Shown here piece by piece: positions 7,887 through 16,564 of a DNA stretch of 26,173 nucleotides (the stretch's first letter is position 1; each line of letters begins with the position of its first letter). The translations under genes were made by a program, and so were the position numbers. This DNA comes from CALLPQ01 sp964421675 (lineage in GTDB: Bacteria; Pseudomonadota; Alphaproteobacteria; Caulobacterales; Parvularculaceae), in the NCBI GenBank assembly GCA_964421675.1, contig CAYQXV010000041.1, positions 1-26,173 of the forward strand, read 5' to 3'. The notes under the pieces are model-generated. The model searched no databases. It saw nothing but the letters and a program-made list of their open reading frames with translations, and was not told the origin of the DNA.

Positions 7887-8954
7887 ATGCGCACGGCGAT
7901 AAAATCATTAATCGCACATCTGGCGACCAAACCCTGGAATTCTCCTTTTATGGAGACCCAATATGGGCTCTGGCGCGGTGTTTCGGCCCTAACCTCGGAT
8001 AGTGGGCGCCAACTTGGCGAAGAGAATACCCGGCCGTTTTTATTGAACCGCCACGTTCCCGCCGACACGATCATTTGCAAATATGATGGGTCTCGGGCTG
8101 GCCACTCAATTAATATGTCGGCATTGCGTATTGCCATGGCAAACTTTGACGAGGCCCTCCAGATAACCGGTGCCGTCGGGCAATATCATATGGCCCGTGC
8201 TCATAGCGCCAACCCGGAAAAAAAACCCGGCATTTGGGATTTATATCTTATCTCCAAAGCGAGCATTGGCCTCATTGCTTACCAACAACGACAAAAGAAC
8301 GCGGCTCGCCCGCAATCCCCCTCCCCGGTTTCTGATGCCCTTGCAAGTCAATATCAATTTATCTCCGGGATTTTTATGATTTGCCGTTCCATGATTAGAG
8401 AAGGCCATCAAGCAATCAGTGGAAATGGCGAAATATCGGCGAGTGAATTATATTCCTATGCGGATGAAAATTCTATTTTTATGTCTCCGAACGAGATGGC
8501 TTGTGCGGGCAGCCCGCGCAAAATTATGGAATTTCTGGAATTTTGTGTCGACCTTAACGCCGCCAACACTGACCTATCACCTGCATCAAACAAAGCGGAT
8601 TCTGCAAATAGCCCCATGCAGGCTTATGTGGACAATCCCGAACAATGGTATGAATATGCGCTGGCGACGGAAGAATTGAATTGCTTTATTGAGCAAGAAT
8701 ATCACCGTCAACACGCGCAAAGCCGTCCGGAGGACAGTGGCAGGCAAAAACACATTCAGCAAATATATGCAGAGCTGGCAGTATTTTGCCATTTTTGTAT
8801 GAACAATCCGCCCGCCCCCAAAACAGAAAATTTTGCCAATGATGTTTTGCAACGGCAAAATCATATTCTCAAACTGCTTGGAAGATCGCCGATCCGCACA
8901 GCGCCCGCGCAATATTTTCAAAAGCGATATCTCCAACAACGCCTAACGGGGTAA
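7887..8954 (+). CDS. Hypothetical protein, 355 aa, unrecognised
   Basis: I do not recognise this protein. It appears soluble: no signal peptide or long hydrophobic segment is visible. It is rich in Gln, Asn, Ala and Tyr, with a mostly helical-looking C-terminal half (EELNCFIEQEYHRQ; QQIYAELAVFCHFC). There are several Cys, including FCHFC, and a basic C-terminus. The long frame, the sensible amino-acid mix and the absence of a competing gene on either strand support coding. Start choice is uncertain: the ATG at 7887 has AAGGA only 16 bases upstream, and an ATG at 7950 (METQYGLWRG) is an alternative. It is divergent from the acyltransferase pair, so it may share regulation with it. The minus-strand reading frame at 7826-8137 overlaps it but looks like a shadow. 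Confidence 0.6.
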   Translation: MRTAIKSLIAHLATKPWNSPFMETQYGLWRGVSALTSDSGRQLGEENTRPFLLNRHVPADTIICKYDGSRAGHSINMSALRIAMANFDEALQITGAVGQYHMARAHSANPEKKPGIWDLYLISKASIGLIAYQQRQKNAARPQSPSPVSDALASQYQFISGIFMICRSMIREGHQAISGNGEISASELYSYADENSIFMSPNEMACAGSPRKIMEFLEFCVDLNAANTDLSPASNKADSANSPMQAYVDNPEQWYEYALATEELNCFIEQEYHRQHAQSRPEDSGRQKHIQQIYAELAVFCHFCMNNPPAPKTENFANDVLQRQNHILKLLGRSPIRTAPAQYFQKRYLQQRLTG

Positions 8955-9069
8955 GCGCAATTCCCCGAAGACTTTCTGCACGGTGAACCCACGCCCCATT
9001 TTTGCTTTTTGCCAGAATGATCACTAAACATAGTGAAACGACAATTTCTTTTCGCATTCGAGATTTATA

Positions 9070-10425
9070 ATGATGTCATCTTATCGTACCGGACCCTTTC
9101 ACGCCGCACCGAAAATCATTCTCTGTGGCCTATTCGCCCTAATTTTACTGGGGTGCAGCCAGGATAAAAACAAATACGGCACAGCGGACGGTGCAGATCA
9201 GCCCGCATCGCCCTATCTGGTTGTGTTCGCCGGGGATCAAGATGAACAAGATTCTGATTTTGTCATGATCATGGATGTGGACCCGTCGAGCGAAACAAGA
9301 GGAACGCCAGTTTCATCCCTCGCGATTGGGCACAAAGCCTCAATGCCACACCATATGGAATATGTGGCCCCGCCAAAGGGTGAGGCGATTTTTATGAATG
9401 CCCATCACCACGAGTTGAGTATGCTGGTGGATGTTTCTGATCCGCAAAATATTGCAATCGAAAAAATGTTTAAACCGCCTGCGCCCTTGCGCTTTCCCCA
9501 TGATTATACACGCACACCGGAAGGAAACCGTTTGGTTGGATTTTTACGCAGTGAAGGAGACAGCCCCGACCCGAGTGAGGCAACATCACCGGGAAATCAT
9601 GGCGGCATTGCCGAATATAATAATGACGGCGAGTTACTGCGCACGGCCTCTGCCGCCGTCGCGGGCAGTCAAAAAGCCATTCGCCCTTATGCTTTTGCCT
9701 TATTGCCTGAGAAAGACCGTCTGGTTGTCACAAGCGCGCCCATGATGGAACGATCATGGGCCGATGTTGTGCAAATATATAAATATTCAGACCTGTCCCT
9801 ATTGCACACGATCGAACTCCCCGTAGGGCGTCTTAAAAATGGTAAAGCAATTGAAGGATCACAAGCTGCGGGCTTTGGACCGCGTATTCTCGATGATGGG
9901 TCCGTTTTCTTAAACTCATATGGCTGCGCCTTTTATCATCTTTCTAATATTGCTTCTGATAAGCCTGAGCTTAAAATGGTGCATGCTCTAAAAACGAAAG
10001 AATCCGAGAGCAAAAATACCATTAGAGGGGCCTGCGGTATTCCGCTGCGAATTAATCAGTATTGGGTGCAACCGGTTGGACATATGAATGCGGTTGTTGT
10101 TTTTGATATAACCAATCCCGGCGCTCCCGAACAGGTTTTCAAATTGCGCACACCCAAAGCATTTCGTCCCCATTGGCTTGCAAAGGACCCATTAAGTAAC
10201 CGACTTATTTTGGGCGCGGAACTTGGCGGCGAACAGGGATTTTTCATGCTGCGATTTGATGAAAATACCGGCTCGCTCGGCTTTGACCCCGCGTTTAGCG
10301 GACGTGATGGCAGCGGGCTTTTTGCGAAAACCCGAAAGGGATATATATCGTTGCGCAATCAAGACTGGCCCCATGGCCAAACCGGCGATGCATGGGGGCA
10401 TGCAGCGCTGTTCATCGACAATTAG
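9070..10425 (+). CDS. Lipoprotein resembling SBP56/selenium-binding beta-propeller proteins
   Basis: This 451-residue protein has a lipoprotein signal peptide: a hydrophobic stretch at residues 16-28 and the lipobox L26-L-G-C29, then SQDKN. It is therefore expected on the periplasmic face of a membrane. The body has propeller-like His-rich loops: PHHMEY, NAHHHELSMLVDVSDP, FPHDYTRTPEGNRLVGFLR, NHGGIAEYNNDGELLR and FRPHWLAKDPLSNRLILGAEL. The order P-H-H ... D-x-x-x-P ... PH-D-Y-x-x-x-P-x-G-N-x-L ... H-GG recalls SBP56/methanethiol oxidase, whose metal is held by such histidines. The match is by pattern and distant, so the reaction is not established. It is preceded by a 115-base spacer. It converges on the PanE-like gene with only 5 bases between stops. 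Confidence 0.6.
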   Translation: MMSSYRTGPFHAAPKIILCGLFALILLGCSQDKNKYGTADGADQPASPYLVVFAGDQDEQDSDFVMIMDVDPSSETRGTPVSSLAIGHKASMPHHMEYVAPPKGEAIFMNAHHHELSMLVDVSDPQNIAIEKMFKPPAPLRFPHDYTRTPEGNRLVGFLRSEGDSPDPSEATSPGNHGGIAEYNNDGELLRTASAAVAGSQKAIRPYAFALLPEKDRLVVTSAPMMERSWADVVQIYKYSDLSLLHTIELPVGRLKNGKAIEGSQAAGFGPRILDDGSVFLNSYGCAFYHLSNIASDKPELKMVHALKTKESESKNTIRGACGIPLRINQYWVQPVGHMNAVVVFDITNPGAPEQVFKLRTPKAFRPHWLAKDPLSNRLILGAELGGEQGFFMLRFDENTGSLGFDPAFSGRDGSGLFAKTRKGYISLRNQDWPHGQTGDAWGHAALFIDN

Positions 10426-10430
10426 ACTAA

Positions 10431-11462
10431 TTATTGAGCGTTGCGGATTACCGCTAAAATTTCACTGCCGGTCATCATTGGCGAGACACCTTGCCGGAAT
10501 GCTTCGTGCACACGCTCTAATATAATCTGATTGATGGGCGCTTTTTGACCTGAACTGGCCGCAAGACGAACAATCTCGCCTTGCAAATAGTCAATTTCCG
10601 ATGTGCGGCCTAACTCCAAATCATCGAGCATTGACGATCTTGCGGTCTCATCAATTTTTAAAACACGGTCCATGATTGGCTGATATAAAAAATTGGGCAA
10701 GCGCAATATTTTTATCATGGATTGCGCAGACGATTTGCCAAATTTCGCAGGGACAATCCCCACCTTTTGCACAACCGATAAAGCTTCCTCAATCATCAAC
10801 GCCATGGCCTTACGGTAATCGCGTTGCACCAAGCCAGTCTTAAGCGGCACACCGCTGAGCGTGTTCATGCCATTATTCAAATTAACAAGTAACTTCCCCC
10901 ACTGAACCGCCTTAATATCATCGCTCACCAGGCACGCTTGCCCCGCCTTATCAAAGCACGCGGCCAGTTGGCGCGATAAATTTGTATCATCACGCTCAAG
11001 AATAAGATCGCCCTCTGTTCCGCAATGAAAATACCCAGCTTTCTTGCTGGTCACATTAAACGGTACCATCCCTGTTAAGACCTTAAACCCAGCCATCACT
11101 TTGCGAAGTCGGTCTGCATTTCCAACGCCATTTTGGAAACTGATAATCAATGTATCCTTGCTCAATGACTTCGCAAGTAACGTCCCTGCCTCCTCAGTAT
11201 CTTGTGATTTCACGGTAACAAGAACAATGTCTATTGGCGACGCTGTATCGAGGTTAAGATTGAATTGAAATTTATCTCTGGGAATAATGATAGGAGCACG
11301 AAGATAATGGGTTAGATTCAATCCATTTTGATCCAGTGCCTGTTTAAAACGCTCGCGCCCGACAAACTGCACCAAGGCGCCCGCACCTGCCAATTGACCG
11401 CCTAAATAGCACCCAACCGATCCGGCACCAAAAATCGCTACATTCAGTTCAGACTTTATCAT
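10431..11462 (-). CDS. 2-dehydropantoate 2-reductase family protein (PanE/ApbA-like)
   Basis: This is a 343-residue NADP(H)-binding reductase. The Rossmann motif G12-A-G-S-V-G17 follows the first strand (NVAIFGAGSVGCYLGGQL). Later family marks include SFQNGVGNADRLR, the region around VQWGKLLVNLNNGMNTLSG holding the conserved Lys and Asn, and the C-terminal helical SSMLDDLELGRTSEIDYLQGEIVRLA. Classical PanE reduces ketopantoate to pantoate for coenzyme A. Paralogues in catabolic clusters often act on other 2-oxo or hydroxy acids. At 343 residues it is longer than typical PanE (about 300), and it sits next to an MFS permease and a TonB receptor. A catabolic paralogue is therefore as likely as true PanE, and no gene symbol is given. 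Confidence 0.8.
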   Translation of the reverse strand: MIKSELNVAIFGAGSVGCYLGGQLAGAGALVQFVGRERFKQALDQNGLNLTHYLRAPIIIPRDKFQFNLNLDTASPIDIVLVTVKSQDTEEAGTLLAKSLSKDTLIISFQNGVGNADRLRKVMAGFKVLTGMVPFNVTSKKAGYFHCGTEGDLILERDDTNLSRQLAACFDKAGQACLVSDDIKAVQWGKLLVNLNNGMNTLSGVPLKTGLVQRDYRKAMALMIEEALSVVQKVGIVPAKFGKSSAQSMIKILRLPNFLYQPIMDRVLKIDETARSSMLDDLELGRTSEIDYLQGEIVRLAASSGQKAPINQIILERVHEAFRQGVSPMMTGSEILAVIRNAQ

Positions 11463-11557
11463 AGGGCACTTTATCCAATTGGGTTCACCATACCGAAAAC
11501 CACCAACTCACATCCTATCACAGTTTGAATCATAATCAGTACACACTCGCAGCATTT

Positions 11558-12874
11558 TTAGTGGCGGTAAAAAATTACGATCACGCCCGCGATTATCAAT
11601 GGAATGCCAAACAGTAAAAACAGACTATACATAGACCATCCAGCGCCGACGAGATAACCCGCGACAATCGGGGAAACGATAGCGCCGGTGCGCCCTAGCC
11701 CGGCGGACCAACCAATTCCCGTCGCTCTAATCGTCGTCGGATAGACCCGTGCGGCAAGGGCATACATTGCGGTGAACGCACCCTGCTGCATAAAACCGAC
11801 CAGAAAGATGAGCGCATTCAAAATCAGCAAATTTTGCGGTTTAAAGAAAAATATTGCCGCCAAAAACACCCCTGCACTGATGAAAAACAATGATACCGGT
11901 TTTGCCAATTTAATTCGCGTCGCCGTAAGACCAATGACTAAGATACCAAGGACCGCCCCCATATTATTGATGGTCAGCGCTCTAATGCCTTCAGCCCTGG
12001 AATACCCGCTGTCGACAAAAAGTGTCGGCACCCAGGACAAGAGGAAATATACCGATAAAAATCCGAGAAAATATACAACCCACAACCCAGCTGTCTGCCA
12101 TGCAAATCCCTTGGCAAACAAACTTCCAACACTTGCGACTTTCAAATCGCTCTTATCGGCAATTGGCAAGCGATCGAGCGGGGATCGTTTCATCCGCACT
12201 AATATTGCATTTATTTCAGCAAGCGCGTTTTTAGAATTATGAGTTTGCGTTGATAAATACTCGACCGATTCTGGCAAGAAAAAATAGACAACCACCGTCA
12301 TCAATAGAGTGAACACGCCGCCATAAATGAACAACATCTGCCAGCCTTGCGCGGGTATAATGATATTCGCAAATGGCCCGATCAGCATGGCACCAAACGG
12401 ATAGCCCATAATGATTGTGGTAACCGCAATGTTTCGATATCGCTCCGGCGCGATTTCCGTACCAATGGCCGCGCTGCTGGCGAAAACAACGCCAATACCA
12501 AGCCCTGATATCATGCGCAAAAGCATCATAAGCTCGACCGATTGCGGGATAAGTCCCGTGACTATCATGGACGAGCCAATTAAAAATGTCGCAAATAAGA
12601 GAATATTGCGCCGGCCAACCTTATCGGCAAATGGCACAATAAACATCGCCCCTAATGTCATGCCGACGAGCGCTGCGCTTAAGATATACCCCTTTTGCGC
12701 TGGGGTAATTCCCCATTCCTGGGTTAGGGACGGTGCAGCCACCGACATAGCCACCACGTCAACGCCATCGACAAAATTCAGGAAAAACCCGATGAGGACA
12801 ACAAATATCTGAACAGCACTCAACGGCCCATTATCAATCCGCTCGCGGATAGGATTAGCATGTGAAGGCGTCAT
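11558..12874 (-). CDS. MFS transporter, AAHS (aromatic acid:H+ symporter)-like
   Basis: This is a 438-residue, 12-segment major facilitator protein of the inner membrane. The first membrane segment carries D-G-V-D, matching the D-G-x-D motif important in AAHS carriers such as PcaK. The loop after segment 2 is FADKVGRRNILL, the MFS signature. The second half has a related repeat. It probably imports a small organic acid with protons; the exact substrate cannot be read. The ATG at 12874 is preferred because AGGA lies 5 bases upstream; a longer form from 12892 lacks such a site. It follows the TonB receptor on the same strand with a spacer of about 100 bases, suggesting outer- and inner-membrane uptake for one compound. 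Confidence 0.82.
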   Translation of the reverse strand: MTPSHANPIRERIDNGPLSAVQIFVVLIGFFLNFVDGVDVVAMSVAAPSLTQEWGITPAQKGYILSAALVGMTLGAMFIVPFADKVGRRNILLFATFLIGSSMIVTGLIPQSVELMMLLRMISGLGIGVVFASSAAIGTEIAPERYRNIAVTTIIMGYPFGAMLIGPFANIIIPAQGWQMLFIYGGVFTLLMTVVVYFFLPESVEYLSTQTHNSKNALAEINAILVRMKRSPLDRLPIADKSDLKVASVGSLFAKGFAWQTAGLWVVYFLGFLSVYFLLSWVPTLFVDSGYSRAEGIRALTINNMGAVLGILVIGLTATRIKLAKPVSLFFISAGVFLAAIFFFKPQNLLILNALIFLVGFMQQGAFTAMYALAARVYPTTIRATGIGWSAGLGRTGAIVSPIVAGYLVGAGWSMYSLFLLFGIPLIIAGVIVIFYRH

Positions 12875-12879
12875 AGGGG

Positions 12880-12883
12880 TCCT
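12880..12883 (-). promoter_or_regulatory. Ribosome binding site deciding the MFS start
   Basis: Read on the minus strand, AGGA sits 5 bases before the ATG at 12874. The upstream ATG pair at 12892/12889 has no purine-rich element at a suitable distance. Translation therefore probably begins at M-T-P-S-H, not M-M-S-R. Confidence 0.45.
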
Positions 12884-12970
12884 GCTCATCATATAATCAA
12901 TGAGCTTTATCTATTATACGAAATGGACCGCAATTGTGACCCCGCTTTTCGCACTTGCTCGTAAAAGTCT

Positions 12971-15403
12971 CTAAAATGAGTAGCCGACTGTAATGCCATA
13001 TTGGCGCGGCGGCAGGAATGTTCCCCCAATCGTGCGGCTGGTTGAGACAGGAAATGCACCAGAGGCGACAAATTCATCTGTGAGGTTACGGCCCCATAAA
13101 TTTACAAACAGGTTATTGTTCGGAAAAGTATACTTCAAATTCGCATCAAGAATGCCGTAATCGTCTGCACGCAGGCGGGGATCATTAAATTCGGTAAAAA
13201 ATTGTTCGCCCTTGTAAGAATAGCCAATTGATAAATCAGCATAGGCACCGCTGGCGAGAGCGTGGGAATATGTTCCTCTAATGCCAAATGTGAATGATGG
13301 CGTGTTTCTGGGACTATTGCCTTCAAGGTCAATTTCGCGAACATCAAGCCCCGCCAAACCCTCCAATGCGCCAAGAGGCTCAATCGGGTTGGTGGTAATA
13401 AATTCCTCAAACTCAATGTCATACCATGTGCCATTGAAGTCTATGCGGAAATTATTGGCGAGCCGCCAAACCCCCTCAACTTCAATGCCAAGGCCATCCT
13501 GACTGGCGGCATTCTCAACACTGGTAGAGAAAAATGGCGGATTTGCCTGAAGGTTGGTTCTGTCGAACTGCGCCCCTTCCAGATTGTAATAGAACCCGGC
13601 AATAGCGAGCGTCAAAGACTCTTCCAAATATGTGCCCTTAAAACCAATTTCATAATTGGTAATATCTTCTTCATCGAGAAGTTCAGGCGTTCCATCCACG
13701 AGAGACGCTGCACCGGATTTAAAGCCTTGCGAATAAGTGAAATAGATAAGGGTTTCACCCAAATCAAATTCAAATCCTGCTTCCGGTGAAAAATTAGAAT
13801 AATTGCGTGAATCAAAATTGTTTGGCGGGCCAACAACCCCGTTCAAAATAATGTTTGGCCCAGGCAAGATCGTATCCACAACGATGTCGCGCCCTTCCCA
13901 GGATTGACGCGCGCCGAGTTTAATGCGGAATTGATCGGTGACATCAACCGTGAAGTTTCCGAAAATCGCGCCCGCTTGAATATCGAGATCGCCCAGTATA
14001 TCCACGCGAACTTCTGGCAAGAGAAACGCTAATTCACCAGCCACCAAAGATCTGGCATCAACCGTGTTGAATATGGTGAGCGGACTCGTTCCAATTGGAA
14101 TATCGGATGCGACGGTTTCATCAAAATAATATCCACCAATCAGTCCGCGCCACCGATTGGCATTGAACAAGAATTGCACTTCTTGCGAAAATTGCTCATT
14201 TGCTGTGATTTGCCCCTGCACCGTCGAGGAGTTTGGCGTCTCAACTCCATTTACCAGATTGGATACATCAAAGTCCTGTTGCAGGATGCTTTCACCGTCC
14301 CGGTAATTGGTAATCGAACGAAAAGTGAGGAATTCACTCAGATCCCATTGGAATGTATTCGTTATGCTGATTGTTTCCAAATCACCGACGGGGGTAAGGT
14401 CGCCGCCCGCATCCCGGCTATTGAGCAATGCATCAGGGCCCGCCAGCGTCACCAGATTAGGAATTTGCGCCAATAATAATGGCACCTCTTCGGCGGTAAA
14501 TATGCCAGCATCCGCTTGATCTTGAATGATGGCTGGCAGGGCATCGATTGTTGATTGATCGAAACTGGGTCCAAAAAACTTGAACGATTTCGAGGCCTCA
14601 TCTTCCTCGTAATATTCAAAAGAAACGAGATTTGAAATGGTTGGGGCGAGATCGAAATTCAGCTGTGCGCGAACACCCAGCTTGTTTGCATCATCAATAT
14701 CATCGCCCGTCCCGGTATTCACCCCGAACCCGTCCCGGTTTTGATGACGGAATGAAACACGCCCCTGCACATTATCGGTAATTGGCCCGGACAGAGCGCC
14801 GTCTAAAATCAGATTAAAATCGGAGCCGCCCAAGGTAATATTAGTAAAGCCTTCAAATTCATCTGTCGGCTTTGCCGTCACTAAATTGACCGAGCCGCCG
14901 GTCGCGTTACGCCCATAGAGCGTGCCTTGGGGACCGCGTATGGCTTCCACGCGCTCCAGATCAAACAAAGACGCAAATTGCTGAGATGCCTGCGATATAA
15001 CCGCGCCGTCAACATGAAACGCAACGGAAGGATCAATGCCCGAGAGCGCAGAATTAAGACCAATCCCGCGGACAAAAATCTTGGCAAACGCAAAATCATT
15101 ACCGATCGTAATGCCGGGCACAACAAGCTGAATATCTTCCAGGGTGAAAAGTTGTTTGTCGCGAATATCGTCCGCTCCGACCGCCGACAAGGACGCGCTG
15201 ACATCATTTATCGATTGGGCGCGCTTTTGCGCCGTAACAATAATTTCGTCGTTAGCGCCCTGCCTGCCAGAACCCGCCCGCGCAATATCATTGCCCGTAT
15301 TTTGTGCCGCAGCGCCTGAAATATTCGACAGCAAAGCACTCAGGAAAACCCCGCTCATAAGCGCGCCTCTAAAGGGGTATTTTTTATCAACTCTGATAGC
15401 CAT
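12971..15403 (-). CDS. TonB-dependent outer-membrane receptor
   Basis: This 810-residue protein starts with a signal peptide (hydrophobic stretch GVFLSALLSNISGAAA, likely cleaved near Ala-Gln34). Next comes a TonB-box region (DEIIVTAQKRAQSINDV) and the plug domain. The plug includes VPGITIG, IFVRGIG, FDLERVEAIRGPQGTLYGRN and ATGGSVNLVTAKP. The remainder is a 22-strand barrel ending in the aromatic residue F (ITVGYSF), preceded by NLWGRNLTDEF. AGGA lies 6 bases before the ATG. The group is common in sphingomonad-type alphaproteobacteria, where many members import hydrophobic organics or sugars, not siderophores. It is co-directional with the MFS permease and PanE-like gene and divergent from the SnoaL/ABM pair. 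The substrate is unknown. Confidence 0.93.
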   Translation of the reverse strand: MAIRVDKKYPFRGALMSGVFLSALLSNISGAAAQNTGNDIARAGSGRQGANDEIIVTAQKRAQSINDVSASLSAVGADDIRDKQLFTLEDIQLVVPGITIGNDFAFAKIFVRGIGLNSALSGIDPSVAFHVDGAVISQASQQFASLFDLERVEAIRGPQGTLYGRNATGGSVNLVTAKPTDEFEGFTNITLGGSDFNLILDGALSGPITDNVQGRVSFRHQNRDGFGVNTGTGDDIDDANKLGVRAQLNFDLAPTISNLVSFEYYEEDEASKSFKFFGPSFDQSTIDALPAIIQDQADAGIFTAEEVPLLLAQIPNLVTLAGPDALLNSRDAGGDLTPVGDLETISITNTFQWDLSEFLTFRSITNYRDGESILQQDFDVSNLVNGVETPNSSTVQGQITANEQFSQEVQFLFNANRWRGLIGGYYFDETVASDIPIGTSPLTIFNTVDARSLVAGELAFLLPEVRVDILGDLDIQAGAIFGNFTVDVTDQFRIKLGARQSWEGRDIVVDTILPGPNIILNGVVGPPNNFDSRNYSNFSPEAGFEFDLGETLIYFTYSQGFKSGAASLVDGTPELLDEEDITNYEIGFKGTYLEESLTLAIAGFYYNLEGAQFDRTNLQANPPFFSTSVENAASQDGLGIEVEGVWRLANNFRIDFNGTWYDIEFEEFITTNPIEPLGALEGLAGLDVREIDLEGNSPRNTPSFTFGIRGTYSHALASGAYADLSIGYSYKGEQFFTEFNDPRLRADDYGILDANLKYTFPNNNLFVNLWGRNLTDEFVASGAFPVSTSRTIGGTFLPPRQYGITVGYSF

Positions 15404-15511
15404 TCTGGGTCCTGTTACCGGTCGTTACTCGCGGATATTTCGTGCGCAATACCACGCCTCCTTTAGGGGATATATAGCCGTCTCGCTATTATTTTGTTTG
15501 GGTGAAATCCC

Positions 15512-15527
15512 GTGTCACATTTGACAC
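15512..15527. promoter_or_regulatory. Candidate operator, perfect inverted repeat
   Basis: The 6-bp arms GTGTCA and TGACAC flank CATT. It is 109 bases from the TonB receptor start and 219 bases from the SnoaL start. Symmetric sites of this size are typical for dimeric HTH regulators, but the regulator is not encoded in the window. Confidence 0.4.
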
Positions 15528-15733
15528 AATTTCCCTGATTAGTTGGGCGTTTTTGGGCTCAAAGGGAACTAATTTGAAGACCACCCCACAAGGCACTTCC
15601 CATCAGGGGGAAGGGAAACCTAGTACAAGTCATGGTCGGCTCGATATCCCATCTTCCCCGCAAGGGTGATAGCATGGGGAAACCGTTCACTCGCGCCTTT
15701 ATTTTTATAACGCATTTGGCAAATTCAACAGTT

Positions 15734-15738
15734 GGAGA
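15734..15738 (+). promoter_or_regulatory. Ribosome binding site deciding the SnoaL start
   Basis: GGAGA lies 7 bases before the ATG at 15746. The ATG at 15740 would be only 1 base away from it, and the upstream ATGs have no site, so 15746 is selected. Confidence 0.55.
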
Positions 15739-15745
15739 CATGGCA

Positions 15746-16156
15746 ATGGCTTTTATTGGGCCCGTTGAAGATCGGATAGCCATTCGCGAATTAATTGATA
15801 CGTATAATGACGCTGTAAATTGTTTTGATGAGACCGCATGGGCCAAGACATGGGCGAGTGATGCCGAGTGGCACCTTCCCGGGAACGTAATATCTGGAAA
15901 ATCTGCGATTGTAAAAATGTGGAAAACGGCCATGGAGTCGTTCGACTATGTAGGCTTTTTCGCGGCACCGGGAATGATTAATGTGGACGGCGATAAAGCG
16001 TCCCTGCGCACCCATGTAAGGGAAACCCTTGTTCCTTCAGGTCAGCAAGCGCAACACCTCGAAGGCCTTTATAACGATCAGTTGGTTCGCATTGACGGGC
16101 AGTGGCATTTTCAACAGCGGATTTATACTATCGTTTATCGACATAATTCAGCGTAA
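15746..16156 (+). CDS. SnoaL-like / NTF2-fold protein
   Basis: This 136-residue protein begins MAFIGPVEDRIAIRELIDTYNDAVNCFDETAWAKTWASDAEWHLPG. The opening helix-helix pattern, D-x-x-[AD]-W ... W-x-x-D-A-x-W, is typical of nuclear-transport-factor-2-like proteins of the SnoaL-like domain superfamily. Members serve as small cyclases, dehydratases, isomerases or non-catalytic dioxygenase subunits in catabolic clusters. The pocket residues are not specific enough to choose a reaction. The next gene begins 11 bases after its stop, and that gene's ribosome binding site overlaps this stop codon, so the two are an operon. A second, longer SnoaL-like protein occurs at 19965. Confidence 0.75.
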   Translation: MAFIGPVEDRIAIRELIDTYNDAVNCFDETAWAKTWASDAEWHLPGNVISGKSAIVKMWKTAMESFDYVGFFAAPGMINVDGDKASLRTHVRETLVPSGQQAQHLEGLYNDQLVRIDGQWHFQQRIYTIVYRHNSA

Positions 16157-16167
16157 GGATATAAACA

Positions 16168-16518
16168 ATGAGAATTATTGTTGCAGGCTATATTGATGTC
16201 ACTCCCGAGAACCGGGACCGTACATTGCGCGATGCAAAACCATTTATCGATGCCGCGCTTAATGAGCCCGGTTGTATTGCCTATGACTGGACTGCTGATA
16301 CATTTAATCCACAACGCATACAGGTTTTTGAAGAATGGGAAGGCGAGGAACAATTGGCATTTCACCTTCGCGAACAACCCTATCTCGATATGGCGGGGCA
16401 TCTTGGAAAGGCCGGAATTTTAGGATCGCAAACCAAAAAATATCGCGTTGATCACTCTGAACCGGTTTATGATCCGAACGGCGTTCCGCGTGCAGATTTT
16501 TTCACCGCGCCCAAATAA
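16168..16518 (+). CDS. Antibiotic-biosynthesis-monooxygenase (ABM) domain protein
   Basis: This 116-residue protein has the dimeric alpha+beta ABM ferredoxin-like fold pattern. It starts with the strand MRIIVAGYIDV, then a helix ending PGCIAYDW. The next strand is QRIQVFEEWEGEEQLAFHL, containing the E-x-W plus downstream helix-H pattern, and a final segment follows with Tyr and His residues. Family members such as YgiN oxidise quinols or polyketide rings without cofactor, or detoxify reactive carbonyls. AAGGA at 16155-16159 overlaps the upstream stop and sits 8 bases before the ATG. Co-transcription with the SnoaL-like gene points to oxidation of a ring compound, an inference. It converges on the SDR gene with a 46-base spacer. 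Confidence 0.8.
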   Translation: MRIIVAGYIDVTPENRDRTLRDAKPFIDAALNEPGCIAYDWTADTFNPQRIQVFEEWEGEEQLAFHLREQPYLDMAGHLGKAGILGSQTKKYRVDHSEPVYDPNGVPRADFFTAPK

Positions 16519-16564
16519 ACCTCTGGTTCAAATGCGGCCCCAACAGGCATACCCCCAAAGATTT

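Larger units (their letters stand above)
15404..15745. promoter_or_regulatory. Divergent promoter region between TonB receptor and SnoaL gene
   Basis: This is 342 bases without a supported gene. It must hold the promoters of both divergent units. Visible elements are a perfect inverted repeat GTGTCA-CATT-TGACAC at 15512-15527 and a hairpin CTTCCC/GGGAAG at 15596-15613. The frame of the SnoaL gene stays open back to 15632, but the internal ATG at 15746 is favoured by its ribosome binding site. No convincing -35/-10 pair could be fixed by eye. Confidence 0.5.

Noticed and set aside
7826..8137. Minus-strand 103-codon ORF opposite the start of the 355-aa orphan
   Set aside because: No motif or ribosome site. 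The plus frame is far longer and continuous.
15632..15745. N-terminal extension of the SnoaL-like protein
   Set aside because: The residues before Met at 15746 do not match the family, and the only good ribosome site (15734) serves 15746.
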